The notes beneath the pieces are model-generated. The model worked only from the letters and a program-made list of their open reading frames with translations. It had not been told where the DNA came from and ran no database searches. The position numbers and the translations under genes are program-made. A stretch of 8,826 nucleotides of DNA from Candidatus Sumerlaeota bacterium (GTDB taxonomy: Bacteria; Sumerlaeota; Sumerlaeia; SLMS01), in assembly GCA_020850785.1 (NCBI GenBank), contig JADZDZ010000096.1, forward strand, positions 1 to 8,826, in the 5' to 3' direction. Of the stretch, positions 1-6,852 are shown piece after piece. How positions within the stretch are numbered: the first letter of the stretch is position 1; each line of letters begins with the position of its first letter.

Positions 1-404
1 ATCAGCGTTGCCACCAGCTCCGGCGTCATCTGTCCCACCGCCTGTGGTTCCTGCTGCAGCAACACCAGCTTCCCGTCGCGTCCCTCGCCCACAACGCCCC
101 CCGCCAGCAGCGTATCAAGGTCATCACGATTGTAGCGCCGATTCCCCAGCGCCTGAAGCACCTGCGCCTGACTGTCCGTCGTGCGCGGCGCCGGCTTCAG
201 CGAACCATCCGTGCCCACGCCGCGCACGGACGCGTAGGCCGAAAGGTCCCGCCCGATCTCCGCGTAGTTCCCAAGCACCTGCTGCTCCAGCGAGGTCTTC
301 TCGCCCACGACGAACAGGTTGATGCCGAACAATCTTTGCGCGCACCCCGTGCCGACCAGCACCAGCAGCAACGCCGCCGCGGGAATTCCAAAACGCCGAA
401 TCAT
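1..404 (-). CDS. Lipoprotein with DUF1318/YdbL-like region (3' end cut by window edge)
   Basis: I translated 134 residues from the ATG at 404 to the left edge; the C-terminus is missing. The N-terminus is Met-Ile-Arg-Arg, then a hydrophobic stretch at about residues 8-18, then GTGC with Cys21 as the likely lipidated residue. The lipobox is imperfect because -3 is Gly rather than Leu. A short segment with INLFVVGEKTSLEQQVLG follows (about 28-45), then polar sequence, then NRRYNRDD and GGVVGEGRDGKL at about 88-112. The last block resembles the 'GxVGExxDGxL' part of DUF1318 proteins such as E. coli YdbL, from memory of that family. The start overlaps the stop of the large AsmA-like gene by 4 bases (ATGA), with a good Shine-Dalgarno before it, so the two are probably translationally coupled. 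In Enterobacteria ydbH is followed by the lipoprotein gene ynbE and then ydbL, so position and sequence agree. The family call is moderate because the DUF1318 region is incomplete. It may otherwise be an unclassified lipoprotein. Confidence 0.6.
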   Translation of the reverse strand, partial: MIRRFGIPAAALLLVLVGTGCAQRLFGINLFVVGEKTSLEQQVLGNYAEIGRDLSAYASVRGVGTDGSLKPAPRTTDSQAQVLQALGNRRYNRDDLDTLLAGGVVGEGRDGKLVLLQQEPQAVGQMTPELVATL

Positions 405-3400
405 GGTGTCTCTCCTTTTGTTCCAACCATCGCCACAACATCATCAACGCGCTGCGCCAGAATCAACAGCGCCGCCTTCCGCAACAACTCCAGATTCTCC
501 CCCATCGCCGGATCGATCCGCCCCTCCAGCAGGCTCGCAACGTTCGTGCGCTCGAACACGGGAATTGTATAGATGACCCCCGCCGGCGTTGTCATGTCGA
601 TCGACAGGTTCAACAACCCGCCGCGAACCTCCACCGCCAGCCGAATCGGCCTGCTGAAGCGCAGCGAAGCCAGCGTCGCCTGAATTCCCGGATTCGCGCC
701 CCCCGCGTCCATCGCCCGCAGCGTTTCGCGCAAAATCTCCGCGCCCACGTTCGTGAATTCCAACCGCAGGAGCATCCTGTCCAGCAGGCCGTTCACCTGC
801 TGCCCTTCCGCCAGAACGAGCCGCAGCGACCCGTAGCAGTTGGCCGAGCGGCTCGCCAGCGGCCTCTTCGCCAGCCCCGGCATGTACGCCGCCCCATCCA
901 ACCCCGTCGCCGTGAAATCCATCGCCAGCACAGGATCGCCACCCTCCGCGCTCATGCTCACCGTCGCCGTCGCGGGGCCGCCGAAAAAATTCTCGCACAG
1001 CAGGTTCGCCGTCGGCCTCTTCGCCGCGGTGTCCATCGTGACCACCGTGTTCTGCATCATCCCCGTCAGCCGAGGATGCGTGATGGAGATTCGATCAACG
1101 CCAAAGCGCCCCTGCTGCGCCGCCAGCGCCAACGGTTCCCCTGCGCCGACCGCCAGCGCCCGCGTCACCGGCAGCGTTCCGTTCAGGTTCTCCACGCTCA
1201 CCAATCCCGGCATCGCCAGCGTCAGGTTCGCCATTGTCTCCGTGAACTCCGCCTCAATCCCACGCTGCGGATCGCTGCGCAGGTGGAACGCCACGTCTGC
1301 GGTGCCACCACCGACGTCCATCACATCCGGCGCCACGGGAAGCCGCTTCATGTCCTGCCGCACACCTGTATAGACATCGAAGGGCGCGCTCATGAACCAG
1401 TCCGCCAGCGCCTGCGCGGTCTTCTCCTCCGGCAGCGACGCAATCAGCGCCGGAATGTCCTCCAAGCGGCCGCGGAAGTAAAAATTCGTTCCCGTATCCT
1501 TGCTTTCAATCTCAAAATTCCGCAGCAGCGCCATTCCCGTGCGATCATAATACAACGCGCTGCGCAGCGCGATGTTCTGCGCCAGCGGCTTCTCCTGCGC
1601 GGCACTGGTCACCTTCGCCAGGTCCAGCGACGACCGCAGCAACGTCTCACGCGGATCAGACTTGAAATCCAGACTTCCGCCCAGCCCCGTCGCCGCATAG
1701 CCGCCATGGTTCACCGCCAGATTGGTGAGCCCGACGTTCGCCTCCGCTGTATAGACAAAGGGGAGCAACGCGCCATCCGCCGACGGCTCGTTCATCTTCG
1801 CCGACGCGGAAAATTTCCCCGACATCGCGCCCGTCAGCAGCGGTGGGGAGTCTGTCGCCATGCCTGCCATCTTCACCACGAAACGGGAAATGTCCGGCGC
1901 TTCCATCTCTCCTACGAACGAATGCTCCCCTTTATTCAAGTCGCTTTTCCCGTGCATCGACGCGGCCAGCGCGCCGGGAGCGTCGATTTTCGCGCTCGCG
2001 ACCTCAAAGACCTGCGTTGCCGGGAAGAAATCAAATTCACCCGCCGCGCTGAATGGCGGCAGCACCACCTCCGCCTGCGGCGTGCCGAGCAAAAATCCAT
2101 TCATCGACGCCGGCGCGACGGAGACATGCACCCGGTCCGGCGAAGGCGCCGTGATCGCCACGTTCAGCGACAATCCCTCCGCCGTCGCGCTCGCTTCCGT
2201 CGCCGCGTTGCTGAACAGCGATTGAATTCCCTCGCTTGACGTCGTGCTGACAATTTCCAGCGGCGCGCGGAACACAAGCGCCTCGCCGGTTTCAAGCGAC
2301 CCCTTCAGCGAAAATTCCTGCGAGACGCTTCCCGCCATCGCAAGCTCCCCCAGTTCGCGCGCCGCAAGGAACGGTTGCACGAAGGCCGCGAATTTCTCCG
2401 CGTCCAGTTGCACCGATGGATGCACGTCGAAGGAATGCACCACCCCCTCGCGCGTATAGACACCGCTTCCCTTCAGCGTCGCGATGTCCTCCAGCGTCGC
2501 GGAGATCGCGGTGACGTCCACCCTCATGTTGCCGCCGGGCTCCAGCGCCAGCGTCACACTCGTGCCCGCGTTGAAGCTCCGCACCGCGAGCGTGTCCCCC
2601 ATCGCACCGAGCGCGAAATTCTCCCCCGATGCAACGACGGCGGAAACATCATAGGACGAAGGCGACGTTGCCGCCGCGCGCAACCTTGCAGTGACCGCGC
2701 CCCCCAGCGTCATCGTCTCCGGCGGCGGCATCATCCCCTCCGGCAGCAGCGCCAGCAGCGGGTCCAGCAGCAGCGCCCCGTCCGCGCGCACCGCGTGTCC
2801 CTCTGCGGGGTCGTAGCGCCCGCCCCCCTCCAACTTTCCGAAATTCGATTCCACCTTCACCCGCCCGCGCGTCGCAAACGGCGCCTCCATGCGCGTTCTG
2901 GAGCCCCAATTGATGATCGGGTCGTCGTTGATTTCACCCGTGGGAAGCAGCGGCGACGCGAACGACAACCCCTCGATCGACACTCGCCCGTTCTCGCGCA
3001 GCTCGCCGCCGCGCAGCTCCGCATCCAGCGCACCCTGCGCAAATCCCGCGAGCGTGAATTCCACCGGCATCCTTGCCTGCGTTGCTGCGTATTCGCTGAT
3101 TGCTTCAAGGTCCGTCGAGAACGACATCGTCAACGAAGCATCCTCCCGCGAACGATACGTGCCCGATCCCTCCAGCGAAAACAGCGCGCCGCCGCCGGTT
3201 GCGTGCGCCACAAGGCTTCCATCATCGCGCGGTTGTGCGGAAACCGCCATCGCGAACGACGTGGGCCGCAGGTCGATCGTGTTGTCACAAAGCATTTGAA
3301 ACTGCGGCGAATTCGGCAGCGACGCCCACTCCAGGTAATTGCCGCGCCACTCAACCCGCAACTCGCCACCGAGCGGCTTCTCGTCTGTATAGACAGCCGA

Positions 3401-4702
3401 CCCCGCCACTTCCGCGCTCGCCTCCACAACGGGAACAACATCCGGCGTCACCTTCAGGTCCTCCGCCAACCGCGTGAGCGCGCCAAAATCCACGGTGCCG
3501 GAAACCTGCGCGTCGTAATTCCCCGACGCATTCTTCTTTTCACTCGCGTGCAAATTCGCGAAGGGCGCATCAATCGCGAGGTCGGCGCGCGAACGCGCCA
3601 GCGTCACCGCGTCCAGCGCCGCTTCCGCCTTCATCGTCATCGCCGGAAATTTCCACTCGCCGCCATCGCGACGATAACCAGCGAGCGCGATTTCCGATGA
3701 GTCGAGCGTCAGGCTCGCCACCGCCTCCCCGCCCTGGGGAACCAACCGCGCCTGAAGCGACAACGAACCCTTCGCCGCAGGCATCGCCAGCGCCTTCGGG
3801 GCCAGCGCCATCAGCGCCGGAAGCTGCTCCGCCCGCAGCGTCACCGCCAAGTCCGCAGCCCCCCGCTCTTCAAGCGACGACGTCACCTCCAGCAGCGCCG
3901 GTTCGCGATCGTTCGCTGCGGGATAAACGCGAAGGCTTGTCCTGCTTTTCGTCAGATCAAGCGTCCTGCCATCCGTCCAGTCCCGCACCTCCGCCAACGC
4001 CAGCAGCGGCGCGCTGCGGCCATCGACGTCCACCGATCCCTGCGCGCTTGCATTCAGCGGCTTCGCGCCGCCGCGCCACAGAATCGCCGCCGTCCCGTTG
4101 TACTTGATCGTCAGCGGCGCCGTCGTGATTGCCTCATCGCGATAGGTGACGTGAATCGCATCCACCGCCACATCCAGCGACGAGAGCGGAAGCTCCATCA
4201 CCGGCAGATACTTTTTCACATTCAGTTCAAGTGGTTCGGCGGGCTTCTCCTCCTCCCCGCCTTCCGGCAGCGCATTCACGATATTGATCGTGCCATCGGC
4301 CCGTCGCGTTGCGGCGACGCCAATCGTCCCCACGCGCACCCTGCCAAGGCGGTCCTCCGCGAAGATGTTCGCCAGAAGCCCCTTCTCGATGGAAAAATCC
4401 TCCAGATAAAAAACCGCCGGCGCATCAGCCTGCTTTGTTTCCCGCAGCGCCACCTTTTCCACGCGCAGCGGCGACAGCCAGCCCACGCTCAGCCCCGACA
4501 CTTCCAGCTTCCCGCGCAGGACCTTGTTCGCCGTGGATTCCGCGATGCGTTCCGTCGGCAGCACCGACAGCAACGCGGGCATCATCACCACCAGCAAAAC
4601 GAGCGCGGCCCCGCACCATGCGAGGCCGCGAACGATCCGCCGCAGGCGCGTCAATTTTCTTTTGGCGCGTGGTTGTTGAACAGCCGATGCCTGTTCCGCC
4701 AT
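401..4702 (-). CDS. Large membrane-anchored AsmA/YdbH-like protein
   Basis: The product has 1433 residues, with a basic N-terminus (RAKRKLTRLRR, about 12-22) and one membrane segment at about 28-48, so it is likely anchored in the inner membrane with the rest in the periplasm. Next comes LSVGWLSPLRVEKVALRE (71-88) and RADGTINI (133-140), which match the start of AsmA-type proteins: a β-strand 'W-x-x-P' motif and a 'DGxxN' motif. An acidic linker with GGEEEKPAE lies at about 147-155. The remainder is a long run of short amphipathic β-strands with no enzymatic motif, as expected for a β-groove lipid-transport protein. It is much longer than E. coli YdbH (close to 880 residues). The ATG has an AAGGGGA ribosome site and lies 19 bases after the M48 protease stop. 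The YdbH assignment rests mainly on the downstream YnbE/YdbL-like lipoprotein. The alternative is another AsmA, TamB or DUF748-type member. A role in carrying phospholipid to the outer membrane is inference. Confidence 0.72.
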   Translation of the reverse strand: MAEQASAVQQPRAKRKLTRLRRIVRGLAWCGAALVLLVVMMPALLSVLPTERIAESTANKVLRGKLEVSGLSVGWLSPLRVEKVALRETKQADAPAVFYLEDFSIEKGLLANIFAEDRLGRVRVGTIGVAATRRADGTINIVNALPEGGEEEKPAEPLELNVKKYLPVMELPLSSLDVAVDAIHVTYRDEAITTAPLTIKYNGTAAILWRGGAKPLNASAQGSVDVDGRSAPLLALAEVRDWTDGRTLDLTKSRTSLRVYPAANDREPALLEVTSSLEERGAADLAVTLRAEQLPALMALAPKALAMPAAKGSLSLQARLVPQGGEAVASLTLDSSEIALAGYRRDGGEWKFPAMTMKAEAALDAVTLARSRADLAIDAPFANLHASEKKNASGNYDAQVSGTVDFGALTRLAEDLKVTPDVVPVVEASAEVAGSAVYTDEKPLGGELRVEWRGNYLEWASLPNSPQFQMLCDNTIDLRPTSFAMAVSAQPRDDGSLVAHATGGGALFSLEGSGTYRSREDASLTMSFSTDLEAISEYAATQARMPVEFTLAGFAQGALDAELRGGELRENGRVSIEGLSFASPLLPTGEINDDPIINWGSRTRMEAPFATRGRVKVESNFGKLEGGGRYDPAEGHAVRADGALLLDPLLALLPEGMMPPPETMTLGGAVTARLRAAATSPSSYDVSAVVASGENFALGAMGDTLAVRSFNAGTSVTLALEPGGNMRVDVTAISATLEDIATLKGSGVYTREGVVHSFDVHPSVQLDAEKFAAFVQPFLAARELGELAMAGSVSQEFSLKGSLETGEALVFRAPLEIVSTTSSEGIQSLFSNAATEASATAEGLSLNVAITAPSPDRVHVSVAPASMNGFLLGTPQAEVVLPPFSAAGEFDFFPATQVFEVASAKIDAPGALAASMHGKSDLNKGEHSFVGEMEAPDISRFVVKMAGMATDSPPLLTGAMSGKFSASAKMNEPSADGALLPFVYTAEANVGLTNLAVNHGGYAATGLGGSLDFKSDPRETLLRSSLDLAKVTSAAQEKPLAQNIALRSALYYDRTGMALLRNFEIESKDTGTNFYFRGRLEDIPALIASLPEEKTAQALADWFMSAPFDVYTGVRQDMKRLPVAPDVMDVGGGTADVAFHLRSDPQRGIEAEFTETMANLTLAMPGLVSVENLNGTLPVTRALAVGAGEPLALAAQQGRFGVDRISITHPRLTGMMQNTVVTMDTAAKRPTANLLCENFFGGPATATVSMSAEGGDPVLAMDFTATGLDGAAYMPGLAKRPLASRSANCYGSLRLVLAEGQQVNGLLDRMLLRLEFTNVGAEILRETLRAMDAGGANPGIQATLASLRFSRPIRLAVEVRGGLLNLSIDMTTPAGVIYTIPVFERTNVASLLEGRIDPAMGENLELLRKAALLILAQRVDDVVAMVGTKGETP
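412..419 (-). promoter_or_regulatory. Shine-Dalgarno for the left-edge lipoprotein
   Basis: The minus strand reads AAAAGGAG seven bases before the ATG at 404. It lies inside the last codons of the upstream AsmA-like gene. It fixes the start at the ATGA overlap and supports translational coupling. Confidence 0.7.
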
Positions 4703-4721
4703 CGCGCGGTTGTCCCCTTGC

Positions 4722-5717
4722 CTAGGAGGTTGGATGCGCCTTCGCCGCCGCCATCACCTGCTGGAAGCGTTCCTTCTGCTGCGCCCCCTCCACCCCTTTC
4801 AGTTCACCATCCAGCTTCGCGTTGATCCGCGCGATCCGGTCGCTGCTGTCAGGATGCGTCGAAAGCATCTTGTTCAGCGGCCCCTTGTCCTCCGCGATGC
4901 GCTTCAGCACGCGCGCCAGTCCCGCAGGATCGTACCCCGTCAGCGCCGCGTACTCCACGCCCATCAGGTCCGCATCGTACTCCATGTTGCGATCCAGCCC
5001 GCGATTGAACACCAGGTCCGTGCCGATGTCAGCCGCCTTCGCATACTGGGAAAGATCATCCTTCCCCGCAAGGCCCTGCGCACCGCTCATCAGCCCGTTG
5101 ATCACCTGATTGCGCTTCATCATCGTCAGCATGTGCTCCTGCGTGACGTGCGCCACTTCATGCGCAAGGATGCCCGCCAGTTCCGACTCATCCTCGATCT
5201 TCGAAAGCAGCCCCGTCGTGATGAACACGTAGCCACCGGGCGCCGCCCACGACGCGATTTCGTCATCCTGCACCACCGCGAAGCTGAAGGGCTGCCCCGC
5301 GCGCGGCGTCTTCCGCACGATTGCCAGCCCCACCTTGTTCACGTAGCTCTGCAGTTGCTCATCATCAACGCGGCGACCCTTCTCCGTGAAGCTCTTCACC
5401 GCCATTGTGCCGCCCACGGAACGCTCCACCTCCGCGCTCATGGGCGCCCCAACCGTGCCGAACACCACGTCGCGGCCCGCGTTGAACAACTGCTCATTGC
5501 GCTTCCGTTCCGCCTCGCGCTTTTCCTTTTTTTCCCGCGCCTCGCGTTCCTTCTTTGATTCCTTCTTCCCGCCCGACTTCTTGTCGGAGGATTTTTTGTC
5601 GGAGGACTTGTCAGAATCCGCCAGCATCGTGCGCGGCACATCGCGATAGCCATCAGCCAGCGCGGAACCCGCCAGCATCGCGCTCAGCACCAGGGAAAGG
5701 AGCATCGTCGTTCTCAT
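4722..5717 (-). CDS. Secreted M48-family zinc metalloprotease
   Basis: This 331-residue protein has a Sec signal peptide (residues 1-21, hydrophobic core then SALA before Asp22). There is no Cys at the cleavage site, so it is predicted soluble in the periplasm rather than a lipoprotein. The zinc site HEVAH lies at 186-190 within GILAHEVAHVTQEH, and the third ligand is probably Glu247 in EYDAD. STHPDSSDRI at 286-295 is the typical C-terminal M48 'THP' motif. The catalytic domain is complete, without the TPR region of E. coli BepA, so it is closer to LoiP/YcaL-like or stand-alone members. Family members degrade misassembled outer-membrane proteins or act in envelope quality control; the substrate here is unknown. 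A Lys/Glu/Arg-rich stretch (about 35-76) separates the signal peptide from the domain. The start overlaps the SH3b lipoprotein stop by 4 bases (ATGA), which suggests coupled translation. The AsmA/YdbH-like gene follows after 19 bases. Confidence 0.9.
   Translation of the reverse strand: MRTTMLLSLVLSAMLAGSALADGYRDVPRTMLADSDKSSDKKSSDKKSGGKKESKKEREAREKKEKREAERKRNEQLFNAGRDVVFGTVGAPMSAEVERSVGGTMAVKSFTEKGRRVDDEQLQSYVNKVGLAIVRKTPRAGQPFSFAVVQDDEIASWAAPGGYVFITTGLLSKIEDESELAGILAHEVAHVTQEHMLTMMKRNQVINGLMSGAQGLAGKDDLSQYAKAADIGTDLVFNRGLDRNMEYDADLMGVEYAALTGYDPAGLARVLKRIAEDKGPLNKMLSTHPDSSDRIARINAKLDGELKGVEGAQQKERFQQVMAAAKAHPTS
5575..5606 (-). repeat. 15-bp tandem repeat encoding SSDKK units
   Basis: Two imperfect copies of a 15-base unit (5575-5589 and 5590-5604) and the beginning of a third lie inside the M48 protease gene. 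They encode SSDKK-SSDKK at residues 38-47. The unit length is a multiple of three, so copy-number change would keep the frame. It is the start of the charged linker and is locally richer in A and T than its surroundings. Confidence 0.7.
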
Positions 5718-6385
5718 TGTGCGAACACCTTTCCTTCCGCCAGAAATGCATCAATATCCGCGTTCGTGATCTTCGCGGCGCTTTCCTCCATCTTCGTCGC
5801 GTCCGTGATCGCCTCCTCCGGCAGGTTGCTTTCCTTCGCCGCCTGCTGCGTCGTGGCCGTAAGGCCCCGCTGCGCATTCACGCTGTCGCGCTCGTTCGGG
5901 CCGCTGCTGGCGATCACTATCGGGGAGCGCCCGCCTGAAGTTTTCGGCGGCGTCTCGCTCAGGTTCAGCTTCGACACATAACCCACAACTCCCGATGCGG
6001 TGCGCACCTTCCACTGAAGCGCGCCCTTTTCCGTCACGGAAACCTGATCACCGATCTGCAGCTTCGTCACCGTCGCCGAACTCAGCGCCGTCGATTGCCG
6101 CACAAGCGTGTTCGCGCTCTTCACATACATCGTGGCCGCTGCCGTCGCGGGTGCCGCGCTCGTGGGCTTCGGCGTCATGCGCGCGATGCCTTGGTTTGCG
6201 GCTGGTTGCTCCGCGGGCGCAGCCGGTGCCGCAGCCGTCGGTCGCGGTGTTTGCGCCCACACACCCGATGCGGGACCCGCCGTCGGTGTTCGATCCACCG
6301 CCCGGCCCGGTGGCTGCTGCGCCACCGTCGAGCCGCTGCAACCGAACAACGCCAATGCCAGAATGAAGCAGGAGATTTTTTTCAT
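5714..6385 (-). CDS. Lipoprotein with SH3b-like domain
   Basis: I place the start at the ATG at 6385, giving 223 residues, because the protein then opens with MKKISCFILALALFGC, a classic lipoprotein signal with lipobox LFGC and lipidated Cys16. A TTG at 6409 would add eight residues and overlap the rhodanese gene; it has a GGAAGG sequence upstream, so it cannot be excluded. After the Cys comes a Pro/Ala/Thr-rich linker to about residue 84. The SH3b-like domain is at about 86-142: MYVKSANTLVRQS, then LQIGDQVSVTEK, QWKVRT and GVVGYVSKLNL. The order of 'x-V-R-x-x-x', 'G-D-x-V' and 'G-W/Y-V' elements is typical of bacterial SH3 domains that bind cell wall or protein partners. The C-terminus (about 163-223) is polar and probably helical, ending in NADIDAFLAEGKVFA. 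Its stop overlaps the M48 protease start, so the two may act together. The binding target is not known. Confidence 0.8.
   Translation of the reverse strand: MKKISCFILALALFGCSGSTVAQQPPGRAVDRTPTAGPASGVWAQTPRPTAAAPAAPAEQPAANQGIARMTPKPTSAAPATAAATMYVKSANTLVRQSTALSSATVTKLQIGDQVSVTEKGALQWKVRTASGVVGYVSKLNLSETPPKTSGGRSPIVIASSGPNERDSVNAQRGLTATTQQAAKESNLPEEAITDATKMEESAAKITNADIDAFLAEGKVFAQ
5727..5738 (-). promoter_or_regulatory. Shine-Dalgarno for the M48 protease
   Basis: The minus strand reads GGAAGGAAAGGT about 9-10 bases before the ATG at 5717, within the end of the SH3b lipoprotein gene. It supports the ATGA-overlap start. Confidence 0.6.
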
Positions 6386-6392
6386 CGCAGGT

Positions 6393-6827
6393 TCACTTTT
6401 TCTTTTCAATGGGGCCCTTCCATGCGTTCAGTCCACCATTCAGGTTGGACACGCTGGCGAATCCTTGCTGAAGCAAGAATGCGCCCACATCCATGCTGCG
6501 CATGCCAGCCGCACAATACACTATTACCGCCTTGTCGGGATCCAATTCATCCAAACGCCCCTGAATTTCGTGCATGGGAATGTGAACCGCGCCGGGAATC
6601 ATCCCCGATGCCTCAATTTCATGGGGTTCCCGCACATCCAGAAAAACCGGCCGGTCCGGTTGGTTGTAAATGTCCAGCACCTCCGTGGCCGCCAGTTCCT
6701 GCGGAACCGAACCCGCATCCTGCCATGAACGCGCGGACGGCTTTGCCGCTGCCGGCTTGCTCGTGTTCGCCGCCGACTCCTTCCCTGCGTCATCCTTGCC
6801 GCCAAAAAGTTTCGAAATGAATCCCAT
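6393..6827 (-). CDS. Single-domain rhodanese (sulfurtransferase family)
   Basis: The product has 144 residues. The rhodanese domain covers about 43-138. FLDVREPHE at 62-70 is the conserved CH2A-like motif and HIPMHEI at 82-88 is the usual following strand. YCAAGMRS at 104-111 is the active loop with the catalytic Cys105. The CxxGxR form is that of a sulfur-carrying rhodanese and should be active. NGGLNAWKGPI at 130-140 is the normal C-terminal motif. No Sec signal is present, so it is likely cytoplasmic. The N-terminus is MGFISKLFGGKD followed by an Ala/Lys/Ser-rich linker to about 36; this short amphipathic start could touch the membrane. The ATG is 25 bases after the BioF-like stop and has only a weak GGGG ribosome site. 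Substrate and sulfur acceptor cannot be told from sequence. Other single-domain rhodaneses act in sulfur relay, cyanide or thiosulfate handling, or redox stress. Confidence 0.9.
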   Translation of the reverse strand: MGFISKLFGGKDDAGKESAANTSKPAAAKPSARSWQDAGSVPQELAATEVLDIYNQPDRPVFLDVREPHEIEASGMIPGAVHIPMHEIQGRLDELDPDKAVIVYCAAGMRSMDVGAFLLQQGFASVSNLNGGLNAWKGPIEKKK

Positions 6828-6852
6828 GTGTCAGTGCCCCATGACCGAAAGT

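Noticed and set aside
1076..3700. Long plus-strand open frames (387 codons at 1076-2239 and 441 codons at 2375-3700) opposite the AsmA/YdbH-like gene
   Set aside because: They are Arg/Pro/His-rich with no domain-like pattern, as expected for antisense frames of a GC-rich gene. The minus-strand frame has a signal anchor, ribosome site and coherent β-strand pattern.
4703..4730. Palindrome CCTAGG at the protease/AsmA junction as an operator or terminator
   Set aside because: Six bases with no stem-loop, T-tract or further symmetry. It is explained by the TAG stop within Thr-Ser-stop codons.
4710..5558. Plus-strand frame of 282 codons opposite the M48 protease
   Set aside because: The minus strand carries the HEVAH and THP motifs. 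The plus product is Arg/His/Leu-rich low-complexity sequence without a recognisable domain.
6386..6409. TTG start eight codons upstream for the SH3b lipoprotein
   Set aside because: It gives a less typical signal peptide and overlaps the rhodanese gene. The ATG at 6385 gives a standard lipoprotein signal. The GGAAGG before the TTG keeps some doubt.
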